NCBI GenBank assembly: GCA_021792555.1
Contig: JAJYUL010000037.1
Coordinates: 1-35,124 of the forward strand
Length of the DNA: 35,124 bases
From: Pseudomonadota bacterium
Lineage (GTDB): Bacteria > Pseudomonadota > Gammaproteobacteria > Steroidobacterales > Steroidobacteraceae
Direction of reading: 5' to 3'
In this document: positions 30,687 through 35,124 of the stretch, in pieces
Numbering within the stretch: position 1 is the stretch's first letter
Layout: every line of letters begins with the position of its first letter
Made by a program: the position numbers and the translations under genes
Notes under the pieces: model-generated
The model's input: the letters and a program-made list of their open reading frames with translations, nothing else
Told to the model about the DNA's origin: nothing
The model's database searches: none

Positions 30687-32954
30687 ATGCGTCGATTGAA
30701 GGGATCCCTTGCGCTCGTCCTGCTGGGCGCGTGCGCCTGTGCGGCCCACGCGGCCGGCGCCGCGGGCCGGCCGTGGCTCGACCGGCAGCTCTCGCCGGAT
30801 GTGCGCGCGAGGCTGGCGGTGCGGGCGATGAGTCAGCGGGAGAAGCTGCGGCTCGTGTTCGGCTACTTCGGCTCGGTGACGCCGGGCTCGCCGTACCGGC
30901 CGCCGCGCCAGGCGCGCATGGGCTCGGCCGGGTACGTGCCCGGCATCGCGCGGCTCGGAATTGCGCCGCAGTGGATCAGCGATGCGGGCCTCGGGGTGGC
31001 GACCCAGAGAGCCTCGACGGACGTGTACCGCGAGCGTACGGCGCTGCCCTCGGGGCTGGCGACGGCGGCCAGCTGGAATCCCTCGCTCGCCGAGCGCGGC
31101 GGGGCGATGATCGGCGCCGAGGCGCGCGCGTCGGGCTTCAACGTGCTGCTCGGGCCCGGCGCGGACCTGGTGCGCGAGGTGCGCGGCGGCCGGGACTTCG
31201 AGTACGCGAGCGAGGATCCGCTGCTCACCGGGGTGATGGCCGGGGCCGAGATCCGCGGCATCCAGTCCCAGCACGTGATCGCGGTGCTGAAGCATTTTGC
31301 GTTCAACGATCAGGAGACCGGGCGCACGGTGTATGACGCGCGCATCGCGCACGCGGCGGGCCGTGAGTCCGATCTGCTCGGCTTCGAGCTCGCGATCGAG
31401 CAGGGGCATCCCGGCGCGCTCATGTGCGCGTACAACCGCACGGACGGACACTACAACTGCCAGAACCGCTGGCTGCTGCATCACGTGCTCGATGGGGACT
31501 GGGGCTATCGCGGCTACGTGATGAGCGACTGGGGCGCCACGCACAGCACGGTGCGCTCGGCGCTCGCGGGGCTCGATCAGGACTCGGCCTCCAGCGTCTT
31601 TGATCAGCGGCCGTACTACGGGGCGGCGCTGGCGCGCGCGGTCGCGGACGGGCGGGTGAGCGAGGCGACGCTCGATGAGATGGACGAGCGGATCCTGCGC
31701 TCGATGTTCGCCGTCGGAGTGGTGGACCATCCGATCGACCCCGAGGCGCATATTGATTTCACGGCCGACCAGGCGGTGGCCGAGGCCGACGAGCAGCAGG
31801 GCATCGTGCTGCTGAAGAACGCCGCGGGCATTCTGCCGCTGGCGCGCACGGTGCGGCGCGTGGCGGTGATCGGCGGGCACGCCGACCGCGGGGTGCTCTC
31901 CGGCGGGGGCTCCTCGACCGTCTTTCCGGTCGGCGGCAACGCGGTGCCGGGCCTCGGGCCGCAGGGCTGGCCGGGCCCGAGGGTGTATCTGCCGAACGCA
32001 CCGCTCGGGGCGATGATGGGGCAGGCGCCGCAGGCGCGCTTCCGTTACGCCTCCGGGCGCAACATCGCGCACGCGCAGCAGCTGGCGAAGTGGGCCGACC
32101 GGGTGGTGGTGTTCGCCATGCAGTGGGCGGCGGAGAGCCAGGACGTCTCGCTGCGCCTGCGCGGGCAGCAGAATCAGCTGATTGCGGCGGTCGCGGCGGT
32201 GAACCCGCACACCGTGGTGGTGCTCGAGACCGGCGGGCCAGTGCTGATGCCCTGGCTCGCCCGGGTGGCCGGCGTGCTCGAGGCGTGGTTCCCCGGCAGC
32301 GGCGGCGGAACGGCGATCGCACGGGTGCTGTTCGGCGCGGCCGATCCCTCGGGCCACCTGCCGGTGAGCTTCCCGGCCAGCTCTCGCGAGCTCGCCTTCC
32401 CGCAGCTGCCCGGGGCGGCGCTGAGGGGCAATCAGCCCTTCAGCATCGATTACGGGCGCCAGGGCGCCGCGGTGGGCTACAAGTGGTACCAGTCGAAGGG
32501 CTTAAAGCCGCTCTATCCCTTCGGCTACGGCTTGTCCTACACGCGCTTTGCCTACAGCGGACTGAGTGCGGCGCTCGAGCACGGCCGGCTGGTGGTGCGC
32601 TTCACGGTGCGCAACGTCGGCCGGCGTGCCGGCGCGGCGGTGCCGCAGGTGTACGTCGGACCGCTCGCCGGCGGGTGGGAAGCGCCGCGGCGGCTGGCCG
32701 GCTGGCACAAAGTCGAGCTCGCGCCGGGCGCCGCGCGCACGGTGTCGGTCACGGTCGATCCGCGGCTGCTGGCCGTGTTCGATGGGGCGAAGCACCGCTG
32801 GGTGCGCGCGGCGGGCCGGTACGTGCTGTGGCTCGGGGACTCCTCGGCGCACTTCGTGCGCTCGGTGCGCATCACGCTGCCGGCGTGGCAGCATCCGGCC
32901 CGCTGGCCCGTACACTACGGCCACGGCGCCCACGGGGCGCGCTCGGCGGGCTGA
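30687..32954 (+). CDS. Exported GH3 beta-glucosidase
   Basis: ATG 30687 (ggggagttgagctg upstream) gives 755 residues with a signal peptide (MRRLKGSLALVLLGACACAA, cut near HA). The GH3 TIM-barrel domain has the substrate-binding KHFAFND (Lys202-His203) and the nucleophile in GYVMSDWGATHS (Asp281). The second alpha/beta sandwich domain follows (GIVLLKNAAGILPLA, VAVIGGHADRGVLSGGGSS, ETGGPVLMPWL, GSGGGTAIARVLFGAADPSG), then an FN3-like domain (YPFGYGLSYTRFAYSG onward). The region expected to hold the acid/base Glu reads AESQDVSLRL where relatives have EGEDxPDLSL; a Glu is kept. It would release glucose from beta-glucosides in the periplasm. The GH30 gene starts 5 bases after its stop. Confidence 0.93.
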   Translation: MRRLKGSLALVLLGACACAAHAAGAAGRPWLDRQLSPDVRARLAVRAMSQREKLRLVFGYFGSVTPGSPYRPPRQARMGSAGYVPGIARLGIAPQWISDAGLGVATQRASTDVYRERTALPSGLATAASWNPSLAERGGAMIGAEARASGFNVLLGPGADLVREVRGGRDFEYASEDPLLTGVMAGAEIRGIQSQHVIAVLKHFAFNDQETGRTVYDARIAHAAGRESDLLGFELAIEQGHPGALMCAYNRTDGHYNCQNRWLLHHVLDGDWGYRGYVMSDWGATHSTVRSALAGLDQDSASSVFDQRPYYGAALARAVADGRVSEATLDEMDERILRSMFAVGVVDHPIDPEAHIDFTADQAVAEADEQQGIVLLKNAAGILPLARTVRRVAVIGGHADRGVLSGGGSSTVFPVGGNAVPGLGPQGWPGPRVYLPNAPLGAMMGQAPQARFRYASGRNIAHAQQLAKWADRVVVFAMQWAAESQDVSLRLRGQQNQLIAAVAAVNPHTVVVLETGGPVLMPWLARVAGVLEAWFPGSGGGTAIARVLFGAADPSGHLPVSFPASSRELAFPQLPGAALRGNQPFSIDYGRQGAAVGYKWYQSKGLKPLYPFGYGLSYTRFAYSGLSAALEHGRLVVRFTVRNVGRRAGAAVPQVYVGPLAGGWEAPRRLAGWHKVELAPGAARTVSVTVDPRLLAVFDGAKHRWVRAAGRYVLWLGDSSAHFVRSVRITLPAWQHPARWPVHYGHGAHGARSAG

Positions 32955-32959
32955 GACAG

Positions 32960-34867
32960 ATGAGCAGGGCGCGGGACAGACGGTACGGCGCGGCGGGGCG
33001 GCAGGCCTGTGCCGCACTGCTCGCGGCGGGAGTGTCCTGCCTCCTGGGGCATGCGGCGGCGGCTGCCGTTCCCGCCGCCCGGCCGGGCGTTGTGGCCGTG
33101 ACGGTGACCACCGATGGGGGCCGGCGGCGGCTGCAGCCGGGCCGCGCGGCGCGCTGGCGTGACATGCGACCGGGGCCGCGCACGGTGTGGATCGACGATG
33201 CACGCCGGTACCAGACGGTGGTGGGATTCGGGGCGGCGTGGACCGACTCGGCGGCCTACCTGCTCAATGAGGTGGCGCGCCCGAGCGCGCGCGAGCGTGC
33301 GCTGCGCGAGCTGTTCACGCGCAGGGACGGCGGCATCGGCCTGTCGTTCATGCGCGTGCCGATGGGCGCCTCGGACCTCGCGCGCACGCGCTACAGCTAC
33401 GATGACCGCCCGCCGGGCGAGGCCGATCCCACGCTCGCGCATTTCTCGATCGCGCACGACCGGCGCGACATCATTCCGCTGATCCGCGCGGCGCTGCGGC
33501 TGAACCCCGGGATGCGGCTCGTGGCCACGCCCTGGAGCCCGCCGGGCTGGATGAAGACGAGCGGCAGCATGATCGGCGGGTCGCTGCGGCCGCAATACGC
33601 GGGTGCCTTCGCCGCCTATCTGGTGAAGTTCCTGCTCGCCTACCGGCGCGCCGGCATCCCGGTGCAGTATCTGACGCTGCAGAACGAGCCGCGCTACCTG
33701 CCGAGCGACTATCCCGGCATGCGCATGAGCGCGCTCGAGCAGCGCCGGCTGCTGGTGCACGATGTGCTCCCGGCGCTCTCCGCGGCGCACCTCGCCACCC
33801 GGGTGCTGCTCTACGATCACAACTGGGACCATCCGCAGTATCCGGACACCGTGCTCGCCTCCCCGGTGCTCGCCGCTTCCCCGCGCGTCGCGGGCATCGC
33901 CTGGCACGGCTACGGCGGCACCCCCGGGGTGCAGTCGCTGCTCGCGGCGAAGTATCCGCGCCTCGGGCAGTACGAGACCGAACTCAGCGGCGGCACGTGG
34001 GTGCACGATCAGGTGCGCAGCGACTTCGAGACGATCATCGAGGTGCTGCGCAACCAGGGGCGCTCGTACGTAAAGTGGAGCCTCGCGCTCGATCAGCACC
34101 TCGGCCCGCACGACGGCGGCTGCGGGACCTGCACGCCGCTCGTCACGGTCGACACGCGCACCGGCGCCGTGCGCCGCGATGTCGAGTACGCCACGCTCGG
34201 GCAGTTCAGCCGGTTCATCCGGCCCGGCGCGCAGCGCGTGTACTCGAGCGATGCCGCCGGAATCGAGTCGGTGGCGTTCATCAACCCCGACGGCACGCAC
34301 GCGCTGGTGGCCTTCAACGACACCGCGCGGCGCAATACCTTCCAGATCGAGTGGGGCGCGCGCGGCTTGCGCTATGCGCTGCCCGCCTACAGCGGCGCGA
34401 CGTTCACCTGGTCGGGCACGGCGCGGGGCAGCAGCGCGCTGCCCGCGCGCGCCGATCAGAGCGCCGGCAGTCTTGCGCAGAGCGGGGGCCGCGATCGGGC
34501 GGCCGACCTGTACAGCTGGGGCGTGGTGACGCAGGAGCACCGCGGCGCGCGCGGCGGCTATGCGCTCGAGCGGGCCGTCGACGGGGACTGGGCGCTCTAT
34601 CCGGCATTGGATTTCGGCGCGGGAGCCCATCGGGTGCGCGTGCGTGTGGCCTGCGGCCGGCGCGCCTGCGGTACGCTCGAGTTCCGGCTCGGCTCCCCGC
34701 GGGGACGGCTGATCGCGCGGGTGCCGATCGGCAGCACGGGCGGCTGGCAGCGCTTCGCCACGGTCACGGCCCGGGCCCACGGGGCGCGCGGCGAACACAA
34801 CCTGTACGTCATCTGGCGAGGCGCCCCGGGCGGGCGCCTCGCCACGCTGCTCTCGTTCCGCTTCTGA
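32960..34867 (+). CDS. Exported GH30 glycosidase with C-terminal CBM6-like module
   Basis: ATG 32960, 5 bases after the GH3 stop, gives 635 residues; the frame is open through GH3 but that part is a shadow. A signal peptide ends near HAAAAA. The GH30 domain begins with YQTVVGFGAAWTDSAAYLLN and has the binding motif ATPWSPPGWMKTSG, acid/base Glu243 in LTLQNEP and nucleophile Glu341 in QYETELSGG, then the beta-sandwich (SVAFINPDGTHALVAFNDTA). These define the glucosylceramidase / beta-1,6-glucanase-like branch of GH30. Residues ~495-635 (SWGVVTQEHRG, WALYPALDFGAGAHRVRVRV, TGGWQRFATVTARAHGARGE) resemble CBM6. It should act outside or in the periplasm on beta-glucan or glucosides and feed GH3 and the TonB receptor. 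Confidence 0.92.
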   Translation: MSRARDRRYGAAGRQACAALLAAGVSCLLGHAAAAAVPAARPGVVAVTVTTDGGRRRLQPGRAARWRDMRPGPRTVWIDDARRYQTVVGFGAAWTDSAAYLLNEVARPSARERALRELFTRRDGGIGLSFMRVPMGASDLARTRYSYDDRPPGEADPTLAHFSIAHDRRDIIPLIRAALRLNPGMRLVATPWSPPGWMKTSGSMIGGSLRPQYAGAFAAYLVKFLLAYRRAGIPVQYLTLQNEPRYLPSDYPGMRMSALEQRRLLVHDVLPALSAAHLATRVLLYDHNWDHPQYPDTVLASPVLAASPRVAGIAWHGYGGTPGVQSLLAAKYPRLGQYETELSGGTWVHDQVRSDFETIIEVLRNQGRSYVKWSLALDQHLGPHDGGCGTCTPLVTVDTRTGAVRRDVEYATLGQFSRFIRPGAQRVYSSDAAGIESVAFINPDGTHALVAFNDTARRNTFQIEWGARGLRYALPAYSGATFTWSGTARGSSALPARADQSAGSLAQSGGRDRAADLYSWGVVTQEHRGARGGYALERAVDGDWALYPALDFGAGAHRVRVRVACGRRACGTLEFRLGSPRGRLIARVPIGSTGGWQRFATVTARAHGARGEHNLYVIWRGAPGGRLATLLSFRF

Positions 34868-35124
34868 CACACTGCTGCTGCGCTTGTGCAACGGCAGGCG
34901 CGTGCATGGCGAGTGGGACAGTAGGCGATCTGCCCGATCAGCAATGTGACATAATGCAGTAAAAGATCCGGGCGCCGGCACAAGCCGGCCGGGCGGATGT
35001 TCAGGGGGAGGCCGACGCGGAGCGACGCATGCGTTGCGAGCGGATGTGCGGATACCGGTCCTGTGACATCGGACACGCTCGCGCGGCGGGCCTGGCCGGA
35101 TGATCACCCGCGACGCTCGATTCA
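34868..35124. other. Right-edge region with possible promoter
   Basis: No complete gene is visible. CATAAT at 34950-34955 could be a -10 for a gene beyond the window, without a clear -35. A short hairpin (gccggc 34974-34979 and 34984-34989) follows. A frame from ATG 34997 is open to the window end (begins MFRGRPTRSD), but its composition is ambiguous and I do not call it a gene. Confidence 0.35.

Noticed and set aside
34950-35050. Riboswitch-like folded leader near the right edge
   Set aside because: A short hairpin and a possible -10 are present, but none of the riboswitch consensus blocks I know could be matched.
32915-35107. 730-codon minus-strand frame across the GH30 gene
   Set aside because: Shadow frame; GH30 catalytic motifs are intact on the other strand.
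34997-35124. Start of a gene at the right edge
   Set aside because: The frame is open to the end but only 42 codons are visible, with no recognisable motif or convincing coding bias.

Overview
The window is high-GC bacterial DNA with dense, mostly non-repetitive coding on both strands. Gene content points to a heterotrophic, polysaccharide-degrading Gram-negative: TonB-dependent receptors with the Xanthomonadales-like carbohydrate architecture, OmpW, a DUF5916 protein, a large Asp-box (VPS10/sortilin-like) secreted protein, CFA synthase and a GGDEF-EAL protein. A gammaproteobacterium near the Xanthomonadales/Steroidobacterales/Nevskiales is my best guess; the genus cannot be read from the sequence. 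No tRNA, rRNA, CRISPR array, intact IS or prophage was seen.

Layout. 1-1193: 3' part of a c-di-GMP GGDEF-EAL protein. 1194-2824: a 1.6 kb stretch with no intact gene that carries decayed toxin-antitoxin pieces (HigA-like and ParD-like antitoxin remnants, perhaps a PIN-toxin tail). 2825-5075: a sugar-porter MFS transporter and a YaaH/SatP-type acetate transporter, each with its own hairpin or promoter signals. 5141-7162: a GntR/FCD regulator divergent from an enoyl-CoA hydratase/isomerase, sharing a palindromic promoter, followed by a convergent fluoride exporter (crcB/fluC). 7282-13560 (minus strand): three envelope or exported proteins (DUF5916, a single-pass Cys-rich protein, an 11-Asp-box propeller protein) separated by GC hairpins. 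13778-19084 (plus strand): a tightly packed five-gene cluster (CFA synthase, geranylgeranyl-reductase-like flavoprotein, GT2 glycosyltransferase, AI-2E-family permease, YkoP-like protein), probably envelope lipid or glycolipid work. 19085-19577: remnant of an M3 (Dcp-type) peptidase. 19578-21878: lipoprotein alpha/beta hydrolase plus OmpW. 22066-24880: DUF2946 protein plus a TonB receptor with a carboxypeptidase-regulatory-like domain. 24920-34867: a compact sugar-utilisation locus, with LacI regulator and SSS symporter on the minus strand, divergent from a large TonB receptor, GH3 beta-glucosidase and GH30-CBM6 glycosidase on the plus strand.

The last locus reads as one circuit. The outer-membrane receptor imports beta-glucoside oligomers made by the exported GH30, GH3 trims them to glucose, and the SSS symporter (possibly also the distant MFS porter) moves sugar across the inner membrane. 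The LacI protein probably sits on the perfect 18-bp palindrome 27594-27611, at the start point of a good -35/-10 promoter. The most novel-looking unit is the 13.8-19.1 kb cluster, whose combination of genes I do not recognise as a named pathway.
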